From the NCBI GenBank assembly GCA_002781265.1, contig PETS01000036.1, positions 1 to 26,127 on the forward strand: a stretch of DNA of 26,127 nucleotides. The letters run 5' to 3'. Origin of the DNA: Candidatus Falkowbacteria bacterium CG02_land_8_20_14_3_00_36_14. Its GTDB lineage: Bacteria; Patescibacteriota; Patescibacteriia; Patescibacteriales; UM-FILTER-36-11. The notes below the pieces were generated by a model. It was not told the DNA's origin, ran no database searches, and worked only from the letters and a program-made list of their open reading frames with translations. A program made the position numbers and the translations under genes. Below are positions 1 through 6,314 of this stretch, piece by piece; positions within the stretch are counted from its first letter, which is position 1, and each line of letters opens with the position of its first letter.

Positions 1-69
1 ATCTTTAAATTATCAAACACCCCTGGAATTCTCAAAAGTGTTACCGATGTACTCATCTTGTACACGAAT

Positions 70-98
70 TTGCATATAAGTAAATATTATGATATAAT
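70..98 (+). promoter_or_regulatory. Promoter for the STAS-like / kinase cluster
   Basis: A -35 element TTGCAT (70-75) lies exactly 17 nt before a perfect -10 TATAAT (93-98). The -10 is also preceded by TGA, giving an extended -10. Transcription should start near 105, leaving a leader of about 27 nt before the first ATG at 132. Confidence 0.7.
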
Positions 99-131
99 AA
101 AAATATAATAACCCAATAATTTTAATAATAA

Positions 132-500
132 ATGGATAATAATATAAAAAAACCTAAAAATAAAGTATGGCTGGAAAATGGCATTGTTTATTATGTTATA
201 TCCAAGCCGGTGGATGAAAAAGAAGCGATATTACTGGATAATTTCGGCACGGAATTTATTAATAGCGGCCAAGCTTTTTATATTATAATTGATATACGGC
301 AATCAAGCCAATTTACCTCTGGCGCCAGAAAAGTATGGGTAAAATTTTTACAGAATTCAAATGCGAAAAAAGCCGCCATTTTTGGCGGAAATATATTTGT
401 GAGGACATTGGCTTCTTTCGTTATCGCCGCCACCCATAAAAAGAATATTAAATTTTTTAATAATAAAATTAATGCCCTTAAATGGCTAATGGAAAAATAA
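132..500 (+). CDS. STAS-like / SpoIIAA-like small cytoplasmic protein
   Basis: A 122-residue soluble protein with no signal peptide or membrane segment. It has alternating beta and alpha segments: an N-terminal strand (IVYYVI), a central IIIDIRQSS strand-turn, and a later KKAAIFGGNIF strand followed by RTLASFVIA. This pattern resembles small STAS or SpoIIAA-like proteins, which act as partner-binding switches rather than enzymes; I see no catalytic motif. It is the first gene after a strong promoter. A DUF1059-type gene and a sensor kinase follow in the same direction, so a role in signalling is likely but inferred. The start is the first ATG after the promoter and has no Shine-Dalgarno, as is usual in this window. 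The gene is confident; the family is moderate. Confidence 0.75.
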   Translation: MDNNIKKPKNKVWLENGIVYYVISKPVDEKEAILLDNFGTEFINSGQAFYIIIDIRQSSQFTSGARKVWVKFLQNSNAKKAAIFGGNIFVRTLASFVIAATHKKNIKFFNNKINALKWLMEK

Positions 501-523
501 TTAATTAAATTAATTTCAAATAA

Positions 524-700
524 ATGAAAAAACTTTCATGCAAGGATATTGGCGTAAATTGCGACGCGGAGTTTACCGGGGAAACAGAATATGAAATTAT
601 GAGGTTAGCTTCAGCGCACGCTTTAAAAGAGCATAATTTACCCAATATTCCTCCGGGCATCGCCAAAAAGTGCCGCGAGTCAATAGTGGATATAAAATAA
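524..700 (+). CDS. DUF1059-family small protein
   Basis: A 58-residue protein beginning MKKLSCKDIGVNCD and containing GETEYEIMRLASAHALKEH, the pattern of DUF1059 proteins: Cys-rich start, acidic middle, and a helix ending His-x-x-x-x-His. The function of the family is unknown. Two Cys near the N-terminus (residues 6 and 13), a third at residue 50 and two His could bind a metal, but that is inference. It lies 23 nt after the STAS-like gene and 21 nt before the histidine kinase, so the three are probably one transcript. It has no Shine-Dalgarno. Confidence 0.8.
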   Translation: MKKLSCKDIGVNCDAEFTGETEYEIMRLASAHALKEHNLPNIPPGIAKKCRESIVDIK

Positions 701-721
701 TAATGTTAATATTGCTATATT

Positions 722-2533
722 ATGAATAAAAGTTCCGAAATAGGACCTTTATTATCTTTTATTGCCGAAGGAGTGATGCTTTTTAATGAGAAAGGGCATA
801 TAACTTATGTAAATCCCCATGCCGCCCTGCTCCTGGATATTTTTGGCAAAGAACTGATAGGCAGGCATATTGACAAGGTAATCAAAATATATTTGGACAA
901 TAAGATAATCAGCCCCAAAGATATTATCAGCCGCTATGTGATAAAGCAGAATAAAACTTTTAACGCGCCGGCGGGCCATACTATTTATTTTAAATCGTCT
1001 AATAGGGGCAGGTTTCCGGTTTTTATTTCCGCCAAAACATTTAAAATAAAAAATAATAAAATCGGCATTTTAGTTTTTAGAGACATCACCACGGAAAAAG
1101 AATTGGAAAAATATAAGCAAAACACCACTAAAAAATTATCCAGATTAACGCCGATTTTGCAAGAAATCGCCACTGGGAATTTTTCTACTAAAATAACCCT
1201 GCCCAAAACAGAAGATGAGTTTACTGAGCTGTTAGTCGGCTTGCAACTGATGATTGACGATTTATATGAATTGGAAAAAGCGAGAAAAAGGAGCGAAAGG
1301 AAAAATATAGAAGAAGTAAAAAGAGAAGAGGAATTGAAAAGGGAGTTAACGGAAAAATATTCAAAAGATTTAGAAAAAAAAGTAAAAGAGAAAACAAAAG
1401 AATTAAAGCAGATTAATATCCATATAGAAACAATAATTGAAAATCTGACCAGCGGCCTGATTGAATATAATAATGATTTAACTTTAATAAGAATTAATAA
1501 AGCGGCCGAAGATTTATTGGGCGTTAAGAGAAAAAAGATTATGGGCTGGAAAATTACTCCTAAAGATATTAAAATAAAAAGTTTAAAATCTTTAGTGGAA
1601 GTTACTTACCCCGCCCTTTGCGAAGGAGCCATAAAATACGACAAAAAGATTTCCGGCGTGGACAACGATATCCATGAATTAAAAATTAAAAATGAATTTG
1701 AAAGGGAATTGAACGTTACCACTGTTCCCATTCTCAGCCACTATACAAAAAAGAGAATAGGCGTTTTAAAAATTATCAGGGATATAACTAGAGAAAAAAT
1801 AATTTCCAAAAGTAAAAGCGAATTTATATCAATTGCCGCCCACCAGTTGAGAACGCCGCTTTCGGCCATCAAATGGGCATTGCGTCTGTTGATTGACGGC
1901 GACGAAGGCCCTATGACCGCCGCTCAAATCGAACTTCTCAATAAGGGCTATCAAACCAATGAAAAAATGATACAATTGGTGAATGACTTGTTAAATGTAG
2001 CCAGGATAGAAGAGGGCCGGTTCGGATATGAATTCAAAGAGAATGATATTATTAAAGTTCTATCTTCCGTAATAACCAGCACAAATATTGTCGCTAAGAG
2101 AAAAAATATTAATTTGATATTTAATAATTCTAAAATAAAAATAATCCCTTTTGTTTTTGATGATAAAAAAATCGGTTTAGTCATTCAAAATTTAGTTGAT
2201 AACGCGATAAAATATACATTAGACGGCGGAAAAGTAACAGTAGATATCAATAAAAAGGGCGGATTTATAGAAATAAAAGTCAGTGATACGGGGGTGGGCA
2301 TACCCAAAAATCAAATTGGCAGAATGTTTACAAAATTTTACCGGGGAGAAAACGTGATGCGCATTCAAACTTCCGGTTCAGGATTGGGATTATTTATTAC
2401 AAAAAATATCGTGGAAAGGCACGGAGGGAAAATAAGCCTGGAATCGCGAGAAAATAAAGGATCTGTTTTTACTTTTACCTTACCCCTGAATAAGAAGCTT
2501 ATACCCAAGGAAAATAAGATATATTATGAATAA
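722..2533 (+). CDS. Cytoplasmic sensor histidine kinase with two PAS domains
   Basis: A 603-residue kinase. In order: PAS domain (about 10-125, ending FRDITTEKE); a HAMP-like segment without membrane helices (about 142-190, IATGNFSTKI); a long charged coiled coil (about 190-235); a second PAS (about 235-360, ending IRDITREK); the HisKA helix pair with the phospho-accepting His374 in AAHQLRTPLSAIKWA; and an HATPase domain with N-box NLVDNAIKYT (about 490), DTGVGIP (about 522) and GSGLGLFITKN. All ATP-lid motifs look intact. There is no signal peptide or membrane segment, so it should sense an internal signal such as redox state or a small ligand, or bind a partner. It would autophosphorylate on His374 and pass phosphate to a receiver, most simply the two-receiver protein encoded about 100 nt downstream. 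The ligand is unknown. Confidence 0.93.
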   Translation: MNKSSEIGPLLSFIAEGVMLFNEKGHITYVNPHAALLLDIFGKELIGRHIDKVIKIYLDNKIISPKDIISRYVIKQNKTFNAPAGHTIYFKSSNRGRFPVFISAKTFKIKNNKIGILVFRDITTEKELEKYKQNTTKKLSRLTPILQEIATGNFSTKITLPKTEDEFTELLVGLQLMIDDLYELEKARKRSERKNIEEVKREEELKRELTEKYSKDLEKKVKEKTKELKQINIHIETIIENLTSGLIEYNNDLTLIRINKAAEDLLGVKRKKIMGWKITPKDIKIKSLKSLVEVTYPALCEGAIKYDKKISGVDNDIHELKIKNEFERELNVTTVPILSHYTKKRIGVLKIIRDITREKIISKSKSEFISIAAHQLRTPLSAIKWALRLLIDGDEGPMTAAQIELLNKGYQTNEKMIQLVNDLLNVARIEEGRFGYEFKENDIIKVLSSVITSTNIVAKRKNINLIFNNSKIKIIPFVFDDKKIGLVIQNLVDNAIKYTLDGGKVTVDINKKGGFIEIKVSDTGVGIPKNQIGRMFTKFYRGENVMRIQTSGSGLGLFITKNIVERHGGKISLESRENKGSVFTFTLPLNKKLIPKENKIYYE

Positions 2534-2650
2534 TTTTATTTATTATTAATTAAAATATAAGATTAGATTCAATTCATATAATTATAAGTGAAATTTTCAA
2601 AATAAAGGAATTATTAATAAAGTTATTATATAGTGAGTCTAGTAAAACAT

Positions 2651-3484
2651 ATGAAGAAAAAAATATTAGTGATAGAAGATGATAAGGTATTATTGGAAAT
2701 ATTGATTAAAAAGCTTAAACAAAGCAATTATCTCGCTATTGGCGCTGAAGACGGAGAGGTCGGCTTGAAAAAAATAAAAAAAGAAAAGCCCGATTTAGTT
2801 TTATTGGATATTTTAATGCCCAAAAAAGACGGTTTTGAAGTAATGGAAGAAAAAAATAAAGATAAAGATATAAAAAATATTCCTATAATTATTGTTTCTA
2901 ATTCCGGCCAGCCGGTTGAAATTGAGCGGGCGAAAAAATTAGGAGCTAAAGATTTTTTAATTAAGGCCATATTTGACCCGAATGAAGTCTTGGATAAAGT
3001 AAATAAGGTTTTGAAAGTTAAAAAAATGGATGGGAAGGCAAATAACGCGTCTATGCCGGAAAAAATAAATACAGAAATTGTTAATAATAAAAATATAAAT
3101 AATAAACTAAAAAATATAAAAGTTTTAGTGGTGGAGGATGATGAATTTTTAAGGCAATTAGTGGGGCGAAAATTAGGCGATGCCGGATTTGATATAAAAA
3201 CGGCTATTGACGCCCAAAACGCATTTAATGTTTTAAAAGATTTTAAACCCGATATTATTTTGTTGGATTTAATTTTACCAGGATTAGATGGCTTTCAAAT
3301 CCTAACTAAAATTAAAAAAGACAAAAGTATTGCCGATGTGCCCGTTATTATTTTAAGCAATTTAGGGCAAAAGGAAGATGTAGACAAGGCTATGGCTCTG
3401 GGCGCGACCGATTTTTTAGTAAAAGCTTATTTTACCTTAGATGAAATTGTTAAAAAAATATATAATATTTTGGATAAAAAATAA
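2651..3484 (+). CDS. Response regulator with two receiver domains, no output domain
   Basis: Two CheY-like receivers in tandem, 277 residues. Receiver 1 spans about 4-122 (ILVIEDD, phospho-acceptor Asp53 in LLDILMP, IIIVSN). Receiver 2 spans about 156-275 (VLVVEDDEF, Asp206 in LLDLILPGLDG, VIILSN). The linker (about 125-152) is polar and Asn-rich. No DNA-binding or enzymatic output domain follows, so it probably signals through protein contacts or works as a phosphate relay or sink. In both receivers the conserved switch Lys is followed by Ala (IKA, VKA) rather than the usual Pro. I chose the ATG at 2651 because MKKKILVIEDD is the normal receiver start; an in-frame GTG at 2633 would add six residues. 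It is the likely partner of the upstream kinase. Confidence 0.9.
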   Translation: MKKKILVIEDDKVLLEILIKKLKQSNYLAIGAEDGEVGLKKIKKEKPDLVLLDILMPKKDGFEVMEEKNKDKDIKNIPIIIVSNSGQPVEIERAKKLGAKDFLIKAIFDPNEVLDKVNKVLKVKKMDGKANNASMPEKINTEIVNNKNINNKLKNIKVLVVEDDEFLRQLVGRKLGDAGFDIKTAIDAQNAFNVLKDFKPDIILLDLILPGLDGFQILTKIKKDKSIADVPVIILSNLGQKEDVDKAMALGATDFLVKAYFTLDEIVKKIYNILDKK

Positions 3485-3504
3485 AAAGTAATTATTAAAA
3501 AATA

Positions 3505-3540
3505 AAAAAACACTCAACTAATTAGCGGAGTGTTTTTTAT
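3505..3540. terminator. Bidirectional intrinsic terminator between convergent genes
   Basis: The hairpin pairs AAAAAACACTC (3505-3515) with GAGTGTTTTTT (3528-3538). An A-run precedes it and a T-run follows it, so it can stop transcription from both sides. It lies 20 nt after the response regulator and 14 nt past the end of rpmB on the other strand, as expected for a shared terminator. Confidence 0.8.
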
Positions 3541-3554
3541 TAAGCAATATGAAA

Positions 3555-3728
3555 TTATTTTGTTTTAGCAATTGTTTTCAGGCATTTGCTACAAACTTTC
3601 ATTCTTTTACCGTCAATTTTTTTTATCTGCAGATTTATATGCTGCCTTTTCGTAGTTTTTATGTTTGAATGGGAACGGCTAGCGTCTTTAGTAGAGCCGC
3701 GTCCGCATAAATCGCATTTTTTAGCCAT
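3555..3728 (-). CDS. rpmB: Ribosomal protein bL28
   Basis: Encoded on the minus strand; 57 residues, starting MAKKCDLCGRGS and ending CSKCLKTIAKTK. It is a large-subunit protein near the E site. The two Cys pairs (CDLC near residue 5 and CSKC near residue 47) mark the zinc-binding form of bL28. The middle contains SHSNIKTTKR, the usual SHSN-x-KT-x-R motif of the family. It is a single-gene unit facing the response regulator, with a candidate -10 on the minus strand at 3768-3773 and a shared terminator downstream. It is the only gene on this strand in the window. Confidence 0.93.
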   Translation of the reverse strand: MAKKCDLCGRGSTKDASRSHSNIKTTKRQHINLQIKKIDGKRMKVCSKCLKTIAKTK

Positions 3729-3767
3729 AATGTTTCAATTATCAATTTTTCCCGCACCCAAAAAGAT

Positions 3768-3773
3768 ATTATA
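3768..3773 (-). promoter_or_regulatory. Candidate -10 element of rpmB
   Basis: Read on the minus strand this is a perfect TATAAT. It sits 39 nt upstream of the rpmB start. A TTGTCA further upstream has a 22-nt spacer, too long for a standard -35, so only the -10 is supported. Confidence 0.45.
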
Positions 3774-3849
3774 GAAGCGGGATCCGCTCAGGCGGTGACA
3801 ATTATTAATTTTTTAAATTCTAGAATAACAAATTAAATATTATCACCTT

Positions 3850-3878
3850 TTGATAAATTATGCAAGATATGATATGGT
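3850..3878 (+). promoter_or_regulatory. Possible promoter of the M50 protease gene
   Basis: TTGATA (3850-3855) is followed after 17 nt by TATGGT (3873-3878). Only 6 nt separate the -10 from the ATG at 3885, so the transcript would be leaderless or nearly so. The -10 match is weak. Confidence 0.35.
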
Positions 3879-3884
3879 TTTAAT

Positions 3885-4583
3885 ATGATAATAACTTTAT
3901 TTATTATAATAGTTTTAATAATTTCCGCAGTATTCCATGAATACGCTCACGGCTGGGCGGCAAGCAAATTGGGAGATGATACGGCCAGAAACGCCGGCCG
4001 GCTTACTTTGAATCCGATTCCCCATCTTGATCTAGTCGGTTCTATAATTTTGCCTCTTTTTCTGCTTATAGCCAACGCCGGCTTTTTTTTGGCTTGGGCA
4101 AAGCCCGTGCCTTATAACCCGTATAATTTGCGCGATCCCAAATACGGCGATTTAAAAGTCGCTTTAGGCGGGCCAGGCACCAATTTTATTTTAGCGGCCG
4201 TTTTTGGCCTGATAGTTAGATTTATACCCCTGCCGATTTTATTAAAAACAGATTTAATTATAAATTTTTTTACCCAAAATTATAATTTTTTACTGGATAA
4301 TATGCAGGGCTCGATAATGGTCAGTATTTTTATAATGTCCCTTATTATTTGTTTTATTAACTTACTGCTGATGGTATTTAATTTAATTCCAGTCCCGCCG
4401 CTTGACGGCTCTAAAGTTTTGATGGCATTTTTGCCTTATAATTGGCAGATTAGACTGCATCAGATAGAGCCATACGGCATTTTTATTGTTTTATTTTTAT
4501 TATATTCCGGACTATTTATTTTTATTTCCTATATTTTATTTTTTCTTTTGCAGGTTATTACCGGCATCCGCCTGCTCTTTTAA
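3885..4583 (+). CDS. Site-2-protease-type membrane zinc metalloprotease (M50)
   Basis: A 232-residue multi-pass membrane protein. The first membrane segment carries the zinc-binding HEYAH motif (His18, Glu19, His22). A second conserved motif NLIPVPPLDG (Asn166 to Gly175) supplies the third ligand, Asp174. These match the short M50 proteases that cut substrates inside the membrane; no PDZ domain is present, unlike RseP-type enzymes. About five or six hydrophobic segments are visible. The substrate cannot be inferred. It stands alone, with rpmB upstream on the other strand and a long stretch without intact genes downstream. It has no Shine-Dalgarno and its ATG lies directly at a possible transcription start. 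Confidence 0.88.
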   Translation: MIITLFIIIVLIISAVFHEYAHGWAASKLGDDTARNAGRLTLNPIPHLDLVGSIILPLFLLIANAGFFLAWAKPVPYNPYNLRDPKYGDLKVALGGPGTNFILAAVFGLIVRFIPLPILLKTDLIINFFTQNYNFLLDNMQGSIMVSIFIMSLIICFINLLLMVFNLIPVPPLDGSKVLMAFLPYNWQIRLHQIEPYGIFIVLFLLYSGLFIFISYILFFLLQVITGIRLLF

Positions 4584-4620
4584 TGTTTATAAGTAATTTT
4601 ACAGGACTAACTACCAACAA

Positions 4621-4728
4621 CTGTCATTGCGAGGAGCGTTTTGGTGTTTAATGGAAACAATAGAGTATTTAGGCAGTTAATTTTTAAGATAATATAAATG
4701 TTATTTCAAAAAGCGACGAAGCAATCTC
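4621..4728 (+). repeat. Split GTCATTGCGAG / GAAGCAATCTC repeat
   Basis: The left half CTGTCATTGCGAGGAGCG (4621-4638) and the right half AAGCGACGAAGCAATCTC (4711-4728) together resemble a short palindromic repeat that I recall from many unrelated bacterial genomes. Here 72 nt of AT-rich sequence separate the halves. The right half has an inverted partner at 4809-4824. Confidence 0.5.
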
Positions 4729-4824
4729 GGCAAAATAGATATATGATTAGTATTAAATAATACGTTTTTAATTCTTCTTTTATTATAAATACATAATTCT
4801 CTTTTTTTGAGATTGCTTCATCGC
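4713..4824. repeat. 16-bp inverted repeat, one mismatch
   Basis: GCGACGAAGCAATCTC (4713-4728) is matched in inverted orientation by GAGATTGCTTCATCGC (4809-4824), 15 of 16 bases complementary. The 80-nt interior contains the first copy of the 33-bp direct repeat. Confidence 0.7.
4759..4791 (+). repeat. 33-bp direct repeat, copy 1
   Basis: It begins AATACGTTTTTAATTC and ends TTATTATAAATA. It matches copy 2 at 5014-5046 in 32 of 33 positions; the difference is C here and T there at position 19 of the unit. It lies between the arms of the 4713/4824 inverted repeat. Confidence 0.75.
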
Positions 4825-4896
4825 TATTATCTGCCAACCTTTTATTTTGATAAAATTTTTAATTTGTTAATAACATTTGCGTTAAATCAAAGTATT

Positions 4897-4917
4897 CCTC
4901 GGAGCTCTGCTCCGGGG
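4897..4917 (+). repeat. GC-rich hairpin A
   Basis: The arms CCTCGGAG and CTCCGGGG form 8 pairs (one T-G) around the loop CTCTG. Hairpin B at 4984-5004 has the same loop and the same framework with a compensating base-pair change. Confidence 0.7.
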
Positions 4918-4983
4918 TATTCCTTGCAAGGAAGAGTTTAAGAAACCATTGGTTTTTCAAAATAATTAACTATCTTAAGGATA

Positions 4984-5004
4984 CCTCGCAACTCTGCTGC
5001 GGGG
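4984..5004 (+). repeat. GC-rich hairpin B (diverged copy of A)
   Basis: The arms CCTCGCAA and CTGCGGGG enclose the loop CTCTG. Compared with hairpin A, the pair G4902-C4912 has become C4989-G4999, keeping the stem; the loop-closing pair is lost (A/C). Confidence 0.7.
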
Positions 5005-5013
5005 TAATTCATT

Positions 5014-5046
5014 AATACGTTTTTAATTCTTTTTTTATTATAAATA
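5014..5046 (+). repeat. 33-bp direct repeat, copy 2
   Basis: The second copy of the repeat at 4759-4791, with one substitution. It begins 9 nt after hairpin B and 9 nt before the third hairpin cluster (5056-5112). Confidence 0.75.
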
Positions 5047-5135
5047 ATAGTTTCACCCTGCGGTTTCTGCCATAGGGAACCGCTTAGGAAGGTTTGGAAA
5101 CCTTAGGTTTCCAAGTAAATAAAATTATTTCTTAA

Positions 5136-5678
5136 TTCGCCCTGCGCTCTTGGCGCAGGGGAATAAACGAAAAATTATTAGAAAAAAGAGGATTGCCGAT
5201 TGGCAACCTGACTTCGCAAATTTTTGCCAATATATTTTTAGACAAATTTGACTGGTTCATTAAAAAGCAGTTAAGAATAAAATATTATTTTAGATACGCA
5301 GATGACTTTGTAATTATTAATCCAAATTTAGAATATCTTGAACATCTTATTAAGCCGATTGAATATTTTTTAAAAACAATACTGGATTTAAAATTGCATC
5401 CTCAAAAAATAGAAATTAGAAAATTCAAGCAAGGAATTGATTTTCTCGGATATGTTATTTTACCTTATTATATAACACTAAGAACAAAAACCAAAAAGAG
5501 AATATTTAGAAAAATTAAGTTGAATAAGTAAAAATTAGATCAGGGGTTAATATCTAAAGGATCGTTAGGATCGTTTAATCAATCGCTTCAATCTTATTAT
5601 GGGTTGTTAAAACATTGCCATGGTTATAAATTAAAATTAAAACTTAATAAATATATTAAACAAAAATTTGCTAATTAA
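5136..5678 (+). pseudogene. Reverse transcriptase remnant (diversity-generating-retroelement type)
   Basis: Only the 3' half of a reverse transcriptase gene remains. Visible motifs are LPIGNLTSQIFAN (domain 4; the IGxxxSQ form is typical of diversity-generating retroelement enzymes, where most others have QGxxxSP), the catalytic YADD (5295-5306), GIDFLGY, and the tail SLQSYYGLLKHCHGYKL. The N-terminal fingers (motifs 1-3, well over 100 residues) are missing; upstream the frame runs into hairpin D and a stop at 5133-5135. An in-frame TAA at 5529-5531 splits the rest, yet recognisable sequence (KLDQGLISKGSL...) continues in the same frame to the stop at 5676-5678. No template/variable repeat pair or target gene is seen nearby. 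I infer a dead fragment. Confidence 0.85.
5140..5160 (+). repeat. Perfect 8-bp GC-rich hairpin D
   Basis: CCCTGCGC pairs perfectly with GCGCAGGG around the loop TCTTG. It lies within the first codons of the open frame leading into the reverse transcriptase remnant, so the original upstream part of that gene has probably been replaced at or near this point. Confidence 0.75.
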
Positions 5679-5707
5679 AATAGTATTTGTATATTTATGC
5701 CTAAAGC

Positions 5708-5736
5708 TTGACTTATTTTATACATTTTGCTAAATT
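5708..5736 (+). promoter_or_regulatory. Promoter of the rpsL (str) operon
   Basis: TTGACT (5708-5713) and TAAATT (5731-5736) are separated by 17 nt. Transcription should begin near 5743, giving a leader of about 120 nt before rpsL that includes the hairpin at 5762-5775. Confidence 0.55.
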
Positions 5737-5761
5737 AAAATAGATATTAATATGAACATAT

Positions 5762-5787
5762 CCCGACAGTTCGGGTTTTTATTTTTT
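5762..5787 (+). terminator. Hairpin plus U-tract in the rpsL leader (candidate attenuator)
   Basis: CCCGA (5762-5766) pairs with TCGGG (5771-5775) around CAGT, followed by TTTTTATTTTTT. It is a minimal intrinsic terminator. Since it follows the probable rpsL promoter it may attenuate the str operon; otherwise it ends transcripts from the reverse-transcriptase region. Confidence 0.6.
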
Positions 5788-5865
5788 ATTTTAAATAAAT
5801 TATTTACGGTAACAATTCTTATATTAATTAAAAATTAAAAATTGAGAATTGAAAATTAATTATCT

Positions 5866-6294
5866 ATGCCTACAATTAATCAGCTTATCCGCAAAGGAAG
5901 AAGCACAACAAAAAAGAAGAGTAAATCTCCGGCTATGCAGATAACCCTTGATACCTTGTATAGGAAGAGAGCAAAAATTAACAGAGGTGCTCCGTTTAAA
6001 AGAGGGATATGCTTGAAAGTGACAACTACTACTCCCAAGAAGCCGAATTCAGCTTTGCGTAAAATTGCCCGAGTTAGGTTATCCAACGGTATGGAAGTTA
6101 CAGCTTATATTCCGGGAGTCGGCCACAACCTACAAGAGCATTCAATTGTCTTAATAAAGGGGGGCCGGACAAAAGATCTGCCCGGTGTGCGTTATAAAGT
6201 TATCAGGGGAGTTTATGATACCCAGGGAGTTGAGGGAAGAATGCAGAGCCGGAGCAGATACGGAGCTAAAAAAGCAAAATCTAAAAAACAATAA
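5866..6294 (+). CDS. rpsL: Ribosomal protein uS12
   Basis: A 142-residue decoding-centre protein of the small subunit. The signature TPKKPNSALRK (residues 56-66) includes Lys59, equivalent to the streptomycin-contact Lys of E. coli S12, and GHNLQEHS and KDLPGVRY are intact. Between the N-terminal KSKSPA and FKRGICLK the protein carries roughly 16 residues more than E. coli S12 (about residues 25-41). It has no Shine-Dalgarno; the leader is AT-rich after the upstream hairpin. It is first in the str block, followed after 20 nt by rpsG. Confidence 0.98.
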   Translation: MPTINQLIRKGRSTTKKKSKSPAMQITLDTLYRKRAKINRGAPFKRGICLKVTTTTPKKPNSALRKIARVRLSNGMEVTAYIPGVGHNLQEHSIVLIKGGRTKDLPGVRYKVIRGVYDTQGVEGRMQSRSRYGAKKAKSKKQ

Positions 6295-6314
6295 ATTAAC
6301 AAATTGGCAAATTT

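Larger units (their letters stand above)
4584..5135. other. Intergenic region of repeats and hairpins, no intact gene
   Basis: I see no credible reading frame on either strand here. The stretch holds a split GTCATTGCGAG-type repeat, an inverted repeat (4713-4728 / 4809-4824), two copies of a 33-bp direct repeat, and several short GC-rich hairpins in otherwise AT-rich DNA. It leads directly into the truncated reverse transcriptase at 5136. It looks like an accumulation site for small repeat elements. Confidence 0.7.

Noticed and set aside
3586..3774. Plus-strand frame of 62 codons
   Set aside because: It is opposite rpmB, which has intact bL28 motifs, its own -10 and a terminator.
4584..5865. 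Template/variable repeat pair of an active diversity-generating retroelement
   Set aside because: The only long direct repeat differs by one C/T, not at adenines, and no variable target gene is present; the reverse transcriptase is broken.
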